Below, piece by piece: positions 39,368-47,842 of a stretch of 64,000 nt of DNA. Source of the DNA: CAZKCI01 sp964584165 (lineage in GTDB: Bacteria > Auribacterota > Erginobacteria > Erginobacterales > CAZKCI01); assembly GCA_964584165.1 (NCBI GenBank), contig CAZOYW010000009.1:1-64000 (forward strand), read 5' to 3'. Within the stretch, counting starts at the first letter, position 1. The number at the start of each line of letters is the position of its first letter. Under the pieces are notes generated by a model. The model was not told where the DNA came from, ran no database searches, and saw only the letters and a program-made list of their open reading frames with translations. Both the position numbers and the translations under genes were made by a program.

Positions 39368-42315
39368 ACCACAAGGTCTCCAGGATCTTTCTCTTCCTCG
39401 CCGGGGCCTGCTTCCTCGGTGTGGGGGCCCGCCTGATCTATCTCCGGATCGCCGAGCCCCGCGGAGCGGGCGACGCCGCCTACTACGCCGGCGGCGGGCG
39501 GGAACCGAAGCAGGCCCGGCGAGAGAAGAAGGAGCGGAAGGGCGCCCGGCGCCCGCTCGATGCGGACAAGGGCGCGGGCGCCCGGAGCCCGACGCCGATC
39601 ATCTTCGCCATCCTGACCGACTCCCTCCCCATGGCCGCGGTCGGCGAGGAATACCGGGAGGGGCTGAAGGTCCGCGGCGCGGACCGCCCGGTCGCCTGGA
39701 GGATCGAGAAGGGCGTCCTCCCACCCGGCCTCGAACTCACGCCGGCCGGGATCATCGCGGGCGTGCCGGAGCAGGAGGGAGATTATAGCTTCACGGTCGC
39801 GGTGGCGGAGACGGGGGGCGGGAGGAGGGCGGCGCGGGCCTTGCGCCTCCTGGTCCGGGCGGCGGAGGGGGCGGAAGGGGACAAGCCGCTTTCCATCCTG
39901 ACCGCGAACCTGCCCGAGCCCGTCCTGGGCAAGGACTACCTCCAGACGATCGCTTCCGAGGGGGGGAAACCCCCTTACGCCTGGGAGATCGTCGCCGGCT
40001 CTCTCCCCCCCCTTCTCCTCCTCAACAAGGAAAACGGCACGCTCTACGGCATCCCCCGCGAGACCGGGTCCTTCCGCTTCACGCTCCGCCTCACCGACGA
40101 AGCCGGGGACTGGGTGGAGATGAGCTATAGCCTCGCGGTCCGGGAGGAGGGCTTGCGGATCGTGACCGCGGCCATCCCCCCCGCCGCCCGGGGGCGGGGG
40201 TACTCGGTCCGCCTCTCCGCCGACGGCGGCGCCCTCCCCTACTCCTGGGAATTCGTATCGGGAGTCCTCCCGGAAGGCCTCGCCTTCCTGCCCGAGCGGG
40301 GGGAGATCGCGGGGACGGCCGGGAAGATCGAGTCCGCCCTTTTCCTGGTGCGCGTCCGCGATTCCGGCGGGCGGACGGCGGAGCGGGAGTTCTCCCTGCA
40401 GGTCCTGGAGCCAACCGACGGCTACTTCGACAACAGAGCGGCCGGGCGCTTCCGCATCCTCAATGCCTCGCTCGACCCCGCCGTCCGGGGGCGCCCCTAC
40501 ACCGCCCAGCTCCAGGCGGCCGACGGCGCACCGCCCTACGCCTGGACCGTTTCGGGGGGGAACCTCCCTCCCCAGCTCTACCTGGACAGCGAAACCGGCG
40601 CGATCAGCGGCATCCCCGAGAAGGAGGGCATCGCCTTCTTCACGATCCTCGTCAGCGACCGGAACTTCTCGACCGCCCAGGCCGCCCTGAGCCTGGTCGT
40701 CAACCTCCAGCTCGTCTACATCACCACCGGGGCGCTCGACCCCGCGGTCGCCGGCCAGAGCTATCGCTTTCAGCTCGAAGCGACCGGGGGCGCGACCCCC
40801 TACGCCTGGACGCTCACCTCCGGATCGCTCCCCCCCGACCTCGTCCTCGACGGCTCCTCCGGCGTCATCTCCGGGAAGGTCTCCGACTCCTTCGCCGGGC
40901 AGGGGACCCAGGAGTTCGTCTTCCGGGTCAAGGCCAACGACCCGGACGGGAACGACGACATCGCCGAGCTCCGCCTGGAGGTCCGCGAGTCCCTGGAGCC
41001 CACGCCGTCGCCTTCGCCGTCCGTCGCGCCCAGCCCCTCCCCCCTCCTCAGCCCCGGAGACCTCCTCTCCGTCCTCACCTCCTCCCTCCCCGACGGGACC
41101 GTGGGGAATGTCTACTCCGCCACCCTCTCCGCCCGGGGCGGGACGGCGCCCTACGACTGGACCGCGACCGGCCTCCCCCCCGGACTCACCCTCTCCTCCT
41201 CCGGGGCCCTCGCCGGCATCCCGACGAGCGTCGGGACTTACAGCGTCCGCTTCACGGTCACCGACTACAAAGGAGCGACCGCGGAGGCGACGATCCCCCT
41301 CACCGTCCAAGACGCCTACAGCGAGGCGGTGAGCGACCTCATCGCCGGCGCCGGCGACGGCAAGGCGGGTCTCGCCTGGAAGAACCCCGCCAGCTCCAAC
41401 TTCCTGAGAGTCCGGGTCGTCCGCAAAACCGGCTCCCTCCCCCCGGAGGATCCATCCGACGGCACGCTTGTCTACGAGGGCGGTGAAACCGACCTCCTCG
41501 ACACCGGCCTCGCCAACGGGACGGCCTATTCCTACGCCGTCATCGCCTACGACCATCAGGGCCGGCCCGGGAAGATCGACGAATGGACGGTGATCTCGGT
41601 CACGCCCGCCGCCGTGAGCCTCGCCGGGGGAAACGACCCCTTCGCCGACAAAGTCGTCTCTTTCTCCCCCCTGGCCTCGGGTGGCTACGGAGCCTCCCAG
41701 ATGGACGGGATCGTGCTCGGCGCGCCTCGGGGAGAGGGGTCCTACCAGGGCGGACTGGACGTGGTCTCTCTCCACGCTCGGGTTTACGATGGCTCCGGTC
41801 CGGGCGGCGGATCCATAGTCCTCCGCTTCATAGACAACATCGTGGTCAACGGCGAAGGGGACGACTTCACCGTCTTCGAGAACGCCTTCTACATCGGGGG
41901 GAGCCAGGAGCGGCGCTGGATGGAGCCGGCGGTCGTCTCGGTCAGCCAGGACGGGACGACCTTCTACACCTTCCCGTACCAATACAGACCCCATTTCAAC
42001 GGCGACGGTTCGATCAACTACTACGTCCCCTACTCATATTCCAAGGGCTTCGCCGGGATCAGCCCTGTCTTCAGCAACGGCGGGGCTCCCGACCCCCGCG
42101 ACCCCGCCGTCTCCGGCGGCGACTCCTTCGACCTATCCGACCTCTCCGGGGCGAGCCTCTCCTGGATCCAGTTCATCCGGATCACCGCGACCGGCGACGG
42201 CTGGCTCCAGGACATCGACGGCGTCCCCGTCCGGCACACGCCCGAGCTCGGTTCCCTCTCCGGCTCCGGCTCGTCCGGCTTCGACCTCGACGCCGTCTGC
42301 GCGGTCAACTACTGA
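39364..42315 (+). CDS. Exported multi-Ig (putative-Ig/He_PIG) surface protein, second gene of the riboswitch operon
   Basis: 983 residues from GTG, overlapping the previous stop by GTGA. A hydrophobic N-terminus (IFLFLAGACFLGVGARLI) acts as signal or anchor. About residues 78-650 hold six He_PIG-type Ig-like domains (pattern GxPYAWxxxxGxLPPGLxL ... G-I-P ... F). Then an FN3-like domain (~650-745, FLRVRVVRKTG, TAYSYAVIAYD) and a C-terminal domain (~760-983: VVSFSPLASGGYGASQM, GSIVLRFIDNIVVNGEGDDFTVFENAF) found in exported surface proteins. There are no six-repeat module and no PTS linker beyond a short PSPSPS. Probably acts with the preceding propeller at the cell surface. Confidence 0.8.
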   Translation: MNHKVSRIFLFLAGACFLGVGARLIYLRIAEPRGAGDAAYYAGGGREPKQARREKKERKGARRPLDADKGAGARSPTPIIFAILTDSLPMAAVGEEYREGLKVRGADRPVAWRIEKGVLPPGLELTPAGIIAGVPEQEGDYSFTVAVAETGGGRRAARALRLLVRAAEGAEGDKPLSILTANLPEPVLGKDYLQTIASEGGKPPYAWEIVAGSLPPLLLLNKENGTLYGIPRETGSFRFTLRLTDEAGDWVEMSYSLAVREEGLRIVTAAIPPAARGRGYSVRLSADGGALPYSWEFVSGVLPEGLAFLPERGEIAGTAGKIESALFLVRVRDSGGRTAEREFSLQVLEPTDGYFDNRAAGRFRILNASLDPAVRGRPYTAQLQAADGAPPYAWTVSGGNLPPQLYLDSETGAISGIPEKEGIAFFTILVSDRNFSTAQAALSLVVNLQLVYITTGALDPAVAGQSYRFQLEATGGATPYAWTLTSGSLPPDLVLDGSSGVISGKVSDSFAGQGTQEFVFRVKANDPDGNDDIAELRLEVRESLEPTPSPSPSVAPSPSPLLSPGDLLSVLTSSLPDGTVGNVYSATLSARGGTAPYDWTATGLPPGLTLSSSGALAGIPTSVGTYSVRFTVTDYKGATAEATIPLTVQDAYSEAVSDLIAGAGDGKAGLAWKNPASSNFLRVRVVRKTGSLPPEDPSDGTLVYEGGETDLLDTGLANGTAYSYAVIAYDHQGRPGKIDEWTVISVTPAAVSLAGGNDPFADKVVSFSPLASGGYGASQMDGIVLGAPRGEGSYQGGLDVVSLHARVYDGSGPGGGSIVLRFIDNIVVNGEGDDFTVFENAFYIGGSQERRWMEPAVVSVSQDGTTFYTFPYQYRPHFNGDGSINYYVPYSYSKGFAGISPVFSNGGAPDPRDPAVSGGDSFDLSDLSGASLSWIQFIRITATGDGWLQDIDGVPVRHTPELGSLSGSGSSGFDLDAVCAVNY

Positions 42316-42707
42316 AAAACCGGGTTCGGGGTTAACGGTTCAGCGGATGGGTTGTAGGCCGGTTCTGTGAACCGGCGGCCGGGCCCGGTGCGCCCTGTAG
42401 GCCGGTTCTGTGAACCGGCGGCCGGGCCGGCGCGCCCTGTAGGCCGGTTCTGTGAACCGGCGGCCAGGCCGGCGCGCCCTGTAGGCCGGTTCTGTGAACC
42501 GGCGGCCGGGCCGGCGCGCCCTGTAGGCCGGTTCTGTGAACCGGCGGCCGGGCCAGGCACGCCCGGACACAGTCCGGGCCTACAGAACCGGCCAGGCCGG
42601 CGCGCCCGATCGCACTTGTCCGCCGGAGCGCGGAGCGCAGAGGCGGAGATCGGGCCTACAGCGCCGGGCCACCTCCTGCCTACATTGACCTTGTCCGATC
42701 GGCGACT
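42316..42707. repeat. Intergenic 42-bp tandem repeat array (GTAGGCCGGTTCTG family)
   Basis: GTAGGCCGGTTCTG starts at 42354, 42397, 42439, 42481 and 42523, a 42-43-bp period; each unit contains the palindrome CCGGTTCTGTGAACCGG. From 42560 the array degenerates into GCCCGGACACAGTCCGGGC and a related unit; that same segment recurs near 56770. Nothing else is seen in these 392 bases. Confidence 0.88.
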
Positions 42708-44840
42708 ATGGATTATTTTCCCCCCATGGCTTCCGCCGCGGTCAAGGCGATCGAGATCCTCATCCTCCTCTTCCTCCCCGGCGCCTGCATCGTCGCCGCC
42801 GCGCTCGCCCGCAAGAAGATCTCCTGCCTCGAAGGGCGATCGGAGTTCCTCTTCCTCTCGCTCGCGTTGAGTTTCGCCGCCTCGTCCGCCCTCGGCCTGA
42901 TCCTCGCCTTCGCCGGATGCTTCAGCGTCCGCTTCCTCTGCACCATCGTGGCCGCGATCAGTCTCTTCCCCCTTATCCTCGCCTTGCCGCCCCGGGGAAA
43001 ATTCATCCTCGTCAGCCGGGGCCGTTCCGCCTTGCTCCCCCTTTTCCTGATCCTTGCCCTGGCCGGGATACTTTTCTTCCGCCCCGTCGAATACATCTTC
43101 GGGGGCTGGGACCCCGGCGTCTATGTCAACACCGCGGTCCACCTCGACCGCTGGGGATCTTTAACCGTTCCCGATCGCCTCTTCCCCCTCCTGACGCCGG
43201 AAAGCTTTCCGCTCGTCTCGCACCGTCACAAATCCGGCTTCGAGGAGAGATACCCCGGCTTCCGCTACGGGCTTTTTCGCAGCCACATCCTGATTCCCCA
43301 GTTCTACCAACTCTGGACCGTCTGGCTGGCGGCCGCCCACAGCCTCCTCGGCCTCCGCGGGATGTTCTATCTCACGCCCTTCCTCGGACTCCTCTCCCTC
43401 CTCGCGATCTACCTTCTCGGACGCGAGCTCTGGGACAAATCGGCCGGACTCCTGGCCGTTCTCCTCCTCTCGATCAACCTCGCCGAGATCTGGCAGGTGC
43501 GTTTCCCCACCTCTGAGACGCTATCCCAGTTTCTCATCTTCTCGGGCGCTTTCGCCTTCGCCCGCTACCTGCGCCTGGAGGAGAGGTTCTGGGCGCTGAC
43601 ATCCGGCGCGCTCCTCGGCGTCTTCCTCCTCTCCCAGATCAGCGCCGCCTTGATCCTCGTCCCGCTCGCCGTCTTCTTCTACTCCCGGTGGTTTCTCTCC
43701 TTCCGGAAAAACGACCTCGCCTTCTGGGGGCCGTTTCTTCTTCTTCTCCTCCTCTCCCTGGACCATCATCTCCTCCTGGGAAAAACCTACGCGGCTTCCA
43801 TTCTCCCGTCCTGGGCCCGGGGAAAACCCTTTCTCCTCCTCCCTCCGGCCGGGGTCCTGGTCGCCCTCCTCGCGGCTCGACTTCTCCCCCGGTCTATCCG
43901 CCAACGCCTGGCATCCGCGGCCGGCGGAAGAAAGGCTCGCGGGGCGGCCGTCCTCGTCCTCGCCGCCCTCCTCTGGTTCGCCTACTTCGTCCGTCCCTAC
44001 CTCAACCCCTCGAGCCAGGACGCCGCCAACCTCGTCGAGTTCGGCTGGCTTGTCACGCCGCTCGGCCTCGCGCTCGCCGCGCTCGGCCTCCTCCGCGAGA
44101 CCTTCCGGGCCCGGAAGGCGGCGGAGGGCTTCTTCCTCCTCCTCGTCGTCTCCTTCGCCGGGATCTTTCTCTGGCAGCAGCTCGTCCACCAGTATTACAT
44201 GTGGGCGGCGCGGCGGTTTACGGTGGTCGCGGTTCCGGGCGCCCTTCTCCTCGCCTCCCGTCTCCTCACTGATTTTCCCCGCGGGCGGTCCGGGATCTGG
44301 CGTCTCGCCTTCCCGGTGGCGGTCGCGCTACTCGTTTTCTTTACCGCCCGTTCGAGCCAGGTCATCTGGCGGCATGACGAATACAAAGGGGCGGTGGCTT
44401 TCTACGACAGGATCTCCAAGCGCATGGGCAGGGATATGGACTCGGTGGTCACAGTCTGGAGCGATTCCTTCACGGACAAGCTCCCCACGACTCTCGATCT
44501 CGTCTATCAGTGCCAGGTCTACCCCCTCTACCGCTTCGACCCGGACTCTCCCCCCTGGCCGCTCACGCCGGAAGGCATGTTCAGCAGTTCGACGGTGTCG
44601 AATTATTTCCTCCTGACCGACCGCGAGCCGCCCGAAGCGCCGGGGATCTACTTCAAGCTCGAGGGGATATACCCCTACCACTGCGGCCTCCTGGAGCGGC
44701 GGATCGACCGCTTGCCGCGGGCGATCGACACGGGCGCCCGGGACGGCAACTTCACGGTTCGCCTCTACCGCGTCTCCCCAGACCGGGCGAACACTAGGTT
44801 CGCCCCTACAACCGCCGATGGCGCCTCTCCCGAGCCGTAG
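42708..44840 (+). CDS. Polytopic membrane protein, GT-C (PMT/GT39-like) glycosyltransferase candidate
   Basis: 710 residues with about 12 membrane segments. The first large loop after TM4 has GGWDPGVYVNTAVHL, positioned like the acidic motif of GT-C glycosyltransferases that use polyprenyl-phosphate sugars. A C-terminal soluble tail (~570-710) follows the last TM. Function inferred only from topology and this motif. An in-frame ATG at 42726 is an alternative start. The last ~17 residues (ANTRFAPTTADGASPEP) and the TAG stop are encoded by the first unit of the downstream tandem repeat. Confidence 0.65.
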   Translation: MDYFPPMASAAVKAIEILILLFLPGACIVAAALARKKISCLEGRSEFLFLSLALSFAASSALGLILAFAGCFSVRFLCTIVAAISLFPLILALPPRGKFILVSRGRSALLPLFLILALAGILFFRPVEYIFGGWDPGVYVNTAVHLDRWGSLTVPDRLFPLLTPESFPLVSHRHKSGFEERYPGFRYGLFRSHILIPQFYQLWTVWLAAAHSLLGLRGMFYLTPFLGLLSLLAIYLLGRELWDKSAGLLAVLLLSINLAEIWQVRFPTSETLSQFLIFSGAFAFARYLRLEERFWALTSGALLGVFLLSQISAALILVPLAVFFYSRWFLSFRKNDLAFWGPFLLLLLLSLDHHLLLGKTYAASILPSWARGKPFLLLPPAGVLVALLAARLLPRSIRQRLASAAGGRKARGAAVLVLAALLWFAYFVRPYLNPSSQDAANLVEFGWLVTPLGLALAALGLLRETFRARKAAEGFFLLLVVSFAGIFLWQQLVHQYYMWAARRFTVVAVPGALLLASRLLTDFPRGRSGIWRLAFPVAVALLVFFTARSSQVIWRHDEYKGAVAFYDRISKRMGRDMDSVVTVWSDSFTDKLPTTLDLVYQCQVYPLYRFDPDSPPWPLTPEGMFSSSTVSNYFLLTDREPPEAPGIYFKLEGIYPYHCGLLERRIDRLPRAIDTGARDGNFTVRLYRVSPDRANTRFAPTTADGASPEP

Positions 44841-45110
44841 GGGCGAACCTTCCCGCCCCGATCTATCGGGGTGTTCGACCGCCGAGCCGTCCGTCCCCTT
44901 GACCGGGCGAACACTAGGTTCGCCCCTACAACCGCCGATGGCGCCTCTCCCGAGCCGTAGGGGCGAACCTTCCCGCCCCGATCTATCGGGGTGTTCGACC
45001 GCCGAGCCGTCCGTCCCCTTGACCGGGCGAACACTAGGTTCGCCCCTACAACCGCCGATGGCGCCTCTCTCAAGCCGTAGGGGCGAACCTAGTGTTCGCC
45101 CGCCGGGCGG
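44780..45110. repeat. 120-bp tandem repeat (GTAGGGGCGAACCT family)
   Basis: GACCGGGCGAACACTAGG begins at 44780, 44900 and 45020 (120-bp period); two units are nearly identical and a third is partial. Each unit holds GCGAACACTAGGTTCGC, GTAGGGGCGAACC and CCCGATCTATCGGGG palindromes. It covers the 3' end of the preceding gene and most of the gene-free stretch 44841-45261. Confidence 0.88.
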
Positions 45111-45195
45111 CGACAGCGGCGAACGCGATCCGAACCAGCCCGGATCGGGGCGAGACGCCCCTCCCACATCATTTGAAATCCGCGAGCGTCTCGCC

Positions 45196-45224
45196 TTGCT
45201 TTTCTTCGCCTCAACCGATATAGT
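45196..45224 (+). promoter_or_regulatory. Sigma-70-type promoter of the rubrerythrin gene
   Basis: TTGCTT (45196-45201), 17-bp spacer, TATAGT (45219-45224); 37 bp before the ATG at 45262, which has AAGGAGG upstream. Confidence 0.6.
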
Positions 45225-45261
45225 GCTCACTCGACCATAACCATCCATAAGGAGGATTTCG

Positions 45262-45774
45262 ATGAGACCGTTCCGCTGCCAGATCTGCGGTGAGACCTAC
45301 CTGGGGTTTTTCCCCGCCGACCGCTGCCCCTTCTGCGGGGTCCCCGGCAACTATCTCCTCTCCGCCCCCGAATACATCGACTACGGAGTCGTGGAGCTCT
45401 CCGACCAGTCCAAGGACTTCTGCCGCCAGGCGATGGAGACCGAGGTGAGCAACGTCGCCTACTACCTCGCCGTCGCCGCCGCCGCTTCGAACAAGGTGGT
45501 CGGAGCGATCTTCAAGCGGATCGCCAAGCACGAGTCCGAGCACCTCTCGCTCATCTCCAAGATGTGCGGGATGGAGAAGCCCGCTCTCCCCGAGGAGAAG
45601 GCGCTGGAGAGTGACGCCGAGAACATGGCCGCCGGCCACGCCCGCGAGGACCGGGCGATCAAGCTCTATACCGGTTTCGCCAAGGAGGCCCCGGAGGGGA
45701 GGATGAAGGAGGTCTTCCGGGCCCTCTCCGACATCGAGATGGAGCACTACAAGATCTTCAACACCTACCGCTGA
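45262..45774 (+). CDS. Reverse rubrerythrin
   Basis: 170 residues; ribosome binding site AAGGAGG. An N-terminal rubredoxin-like metal site CQIC ... CPFC (residues ~6-26) precedes a four-helix ferritin-like di-iron domain with ETE, ESEH, AREDRA and EMEH ligand motifs. The rubredoxin-first order defines reverse rubrerythrins, NAD(P)H-dependent peroxide/oxygen scavengers of anaerobes. It has its own promoter and terminator, so it is monocistronic. Cytoplasmic. Confidence 0.92.
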   Translation: MRPFRCQICGETYLGFFPADRCPFCGVPGNYLLSAPEYIDYGVVELSDQSKDFCRQAMETEVSNVAYYLAVAAAASNKVVGAIFKRIAKHESEHLSLISKMCGMEKPALPEEKALESDAENMAAGHAREDRAIKLYTGFAKEAPEGRMKEVFRALSDIEMEHYKIFNTYR

Positions 45775-45826
45775 TCACGGCCGGGCGGTGGCGGCCGTCG
45801 CCGTCCGACCGATGGTTGCAGCATGC

Positions 45827-45855
45827 GCGAGCCCCCGATCGGGGCTCGCTTTTTT
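45827..45855 (+). terminator. Rho-independent terminator after rubrerythrin
   Basis: GCGAGCCCC/GGGGCTCGC stem with a short loop followed by TTTTTT, 50 bp after the stop codon. Confidence 0.9.
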
Positions 45856-45952
45856 ACCGCATCTCCATCTCTGCGACAACTTATTCGTGACTGACTATCC
45901 TGGGGTAAGGCCTCAGTTAGGCGGTGGACTGCTCCCGACGGCGCGCCCGCCA

Positions 45953-46016
45953 GTAGGGGCGAACCTGGTGTTCGCCCGGCAAGCCGTCGGCGGGCGAACA
46001 CCAGGTTCGCCCCTAC
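45953..46016. repeat. Inverted repeat of the GTAGGGGCGAACCT family
   Basis: GTAGGGGCGAACCTGGTG... and its complement ...CACCAGGTTCGCCCCTAC form a ~26-bp stem around a ~12-base loop. Same core as the repeats at 33630-33830 and 44780-45110. Confidence 0.85.
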
Positions 46017-46176
46017 ACATCTCGCTGGCGGGCAGAATTGCCGGCTGGCCTACCACCGCATACGCGGGGCCTTACAGCCCAGGTAATATATATGTTGCTA
46101 TCCCGGTAACTTTCTGATTTAATCTTGCATAGCGCGAGCCATACCCCGAACGGAAGCTTGCTCCAGGAGGATCGCC

Positions 46177-46968
46177 ATGAAAGGGAAGCACCGGTTCGGC
46201 CTGGGATGCCTGAAGGACCCCATTGACCGGAGGGACATCCCGATGAATGCCGTCCTCCCCCGCATCTCCGTCCCCCCCGAGGTCGATTATACCGACCGGA
46301 TGAGCCCGGTGCGGGACCAGGGTTCCGAGGGGACCTGCGTCGCCTTCGCGGCGGCGGTCGGAATGAAGGAGTACCAGGAGAAGAAGGAGCGGGGGGGCTT
46401 GACCGCCCTCTCCCCGCGCCACCTCTACTCCCACTGCAAGAAGATCGACGGGATACCCCGCGAGGAGGGAACCTACCCGCGCACCGCGATGAAGGTCCTC
46501 GCCCAGACCGGCGTTTGCCTGGAGGAGTGCTGGCCCTACCGGCCCTACCAGAAGGACCGGCCCTGCGCCGAGGCGGAGAGCCAGGCCGCGTCCTTTCGCA
46601 TCCGGACCTATGCCCGCCTCTCCGGCATCCCGGAGATGGAGCGGAGCCTCTCCGTGAACGGGCCATTCCTCGCCGGGGTCGAGGTTTTCGCCTCCTGGTT
46701 CGAGGCCCGGGGCGGCATAATCCCCCTCCCCGACAACCAGGCGGTCCCGATCGGGGGGCACGCGATCTGCCTGACCGGCTACGACCGCTCCGGCCAGCTC
46801 TTCAAGTTTAAGAACTCGTGGGGGACGGATTGGGGGGACCGCGGCTACGGATACCTCCCCTACGAGTATATGCGCCGCTACTGCCTGGACTCCTGGTCGG
46901 CGACCGACCTGGTCGCCCGGACGCCGGTCCGCCGGAGCCCCTCCGGCGGCCGGCGGCGTATATATTAG
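46177..46968 (+). CDS. Papain-like (C1) cysteine peptidase
   Basis: 263 residues with AGGAGGATCGCC upstream. Oxyanion Gln and catalytic Cys in RDQGSEGTCVAFA (Cys ~54), catalytic His in IGGHAICLTGYD (~195), catalytic Asn in FKNSWGTDWGDRGYGY (~211). All three active-site positions are intact. There is no signal peptide and no long propeptide, so it may be cytoplasmic or exported by another route. It resembles bacterial C1A peptidases of unknown substrate. Small for the family (the bare catalytic domain). Confidence 0.92.
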   Translation: MKGKHRFGLGCLKDPIDRRDIPMNAVLPRISVPPEVDYTDRMSPVRDQGSEGTCVAFAAAVGMKEYQEKKERGGLTALSPRHLYSHCKKIDGIPREEGTYPRTAMKVLAQTGVCLEECWPYRPYQKDRPCAEAESQAASFRIRTYARLSGIPEMERSLSVNGPFLAGVEVFASWFEARGGIIPLPDNQAVPIGGHAICLTGYDRSGQLFKFKNSWGTDWGDRGYGYLPYEYMRRYCLDSWSATDLVARTPVRRSPSGGRRRIY

Positions 46969-47407
46969 TGGCTTTTGGCCCGAAAGTGTCGGAGCCGCAG
47001 GCGAGCCAAAGGGCCGATTCTCAAGGTTGCTCGCGCGAGCGTCATGGAGTGCGGTGTCGCGACACCGCTTTGGAGTGCGGCGCCTCGGCGCCGCTTTATT
47101 CTCGCTTTGATCCGTCGGAACGATTAAGAGCGGCGTCATGCCGCCGCACTCCAAAAGATTAAGAGCGGCGTCATGCCGCCGCACTCCAAAAGATTAAGAG
47201 CGGCGTCATGCCGCCGCACTCCAAAAGGCGCCGAAACGAAGATCGAATGGTGATGCCCCCCCGAAATGGCGCCCGGTCGGCCAAAGGTTAATGGCCGGAT
47301 TATTTATCAGCGCCGCGCCGGGAGGCCCGACTTTACATCTCTTGCGCCCGCCCTCTTTAGGCGGTATTCTTCTCCCCAGCTAACCATTCACTATTTGGAG
47401 GCCCCCC
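46969..47407. repeat. GGAGTGCGGCG repeat cluster, head-to-head
   Basis: Two ~27-bp units GGAGTGCGG(T/C)G... at 47045-47098 face three 35-bp units GATTAAGAGCGGCGTCATG... at 47122, 47157 and 47192; the latter contain the reverse complement of the former. Each unit forms a small GCGGCG/CGCCGC hairpin. No gene; a promoter for the next gene is at 47342-47370. Confidence 0.85.
47342..47370 (+). promoter_or_regulatory. Sigma-70-type promoter candidate
   Basis: TTGCGC (47342-47347), 17-bp spacer, TATTCT (47365-47370), 37 bp before the ATG at 47408, which has TTGGAGG upstream. Confidence 0.5.
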
Positions 47408-47842
47408 ATGTCCGAACATACCCTGCGGATCGTAATCGGAGTCATCGGAGCGCTGATCATCGTCACCCGCGTCTTCGGCTTCATCTATCCCGACCGGCTC
47501 AAGGCCGGCGCCGGGCGGATGGCAGCGCTCAACCCGGGCTGGGTCCGCTTGATCGCCACCCTCTTGGCCCTCGGCGGGCTCTTTCTCCTCTACTCCACTC
47601 TGGTCGAGATCTTCAAGGTCCTCCCCGTCTTCATGATCGTCTGCTTCACCGTCGGCCTGATCCTCCTGGTCGTGGGCGTCTTTGCCGCCCACCCCGTCTG
47701 GTTCAAGCAGACCTTGGAGGAGCTCTTCATCAAACGGGGCGCCTTCTTCGTCCGCGCGATTTGCGTCCTCGGGATCCTCGGCGGCGTCTTCATCCTCCTC
47801 AGCGCCATCTTCGGCTATTCCTGGGGCGGCCTTTCACATTGA
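47408..47842 (+). CDS. Hypothetical four-TM membrane protein
   Basis: 144 residues with four hydrophobic segments (~9-27, 44-62, 72-92, 110-134) and few polar loops. Family not recognised. The stop codon overlaps the TTG start of the activase-like gene (TTGA), so the two are translationally coupled, the only hint to its function. Confidence 0.7.
   Translation: MSEHTLRIVIGVIGALIIVTRVFGFIYPDRLKAGAGRMAALNPGWVRLIATLLALGGLFLLYSTLVEIFKVLPVFMIVCFTVGLILLVVGVFAAHPVWFKQTLEELFIKRGAFFVRAICVLGILGGVFILLSAIFGYSWGGLSH

Larger units (their letters stand above)
45775..46176. other. Intergenic region between rubrerythrin and papain-like protease genes
   Basis: No gene seen. It contains the rubrerythrin terminator (45827-45855) and a GTAGGGGCGAACC inverted repeat (45953-46016). 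The end (46080-46170) is AT-richer and carries the AGGAGG of the next gene. Confidence 0.6.

Noticed and set aside
42340..42570. Possible CRISPR-like array
   Set aside because: Units are contiguous 42-bp tandem repeats with internal palindromes and no unique spacers; no cas genes nearby.
44780..45110. Repeat-encoded open frames on both strands
   Set aside because: They are translations of the 120-bp tandem repeat.
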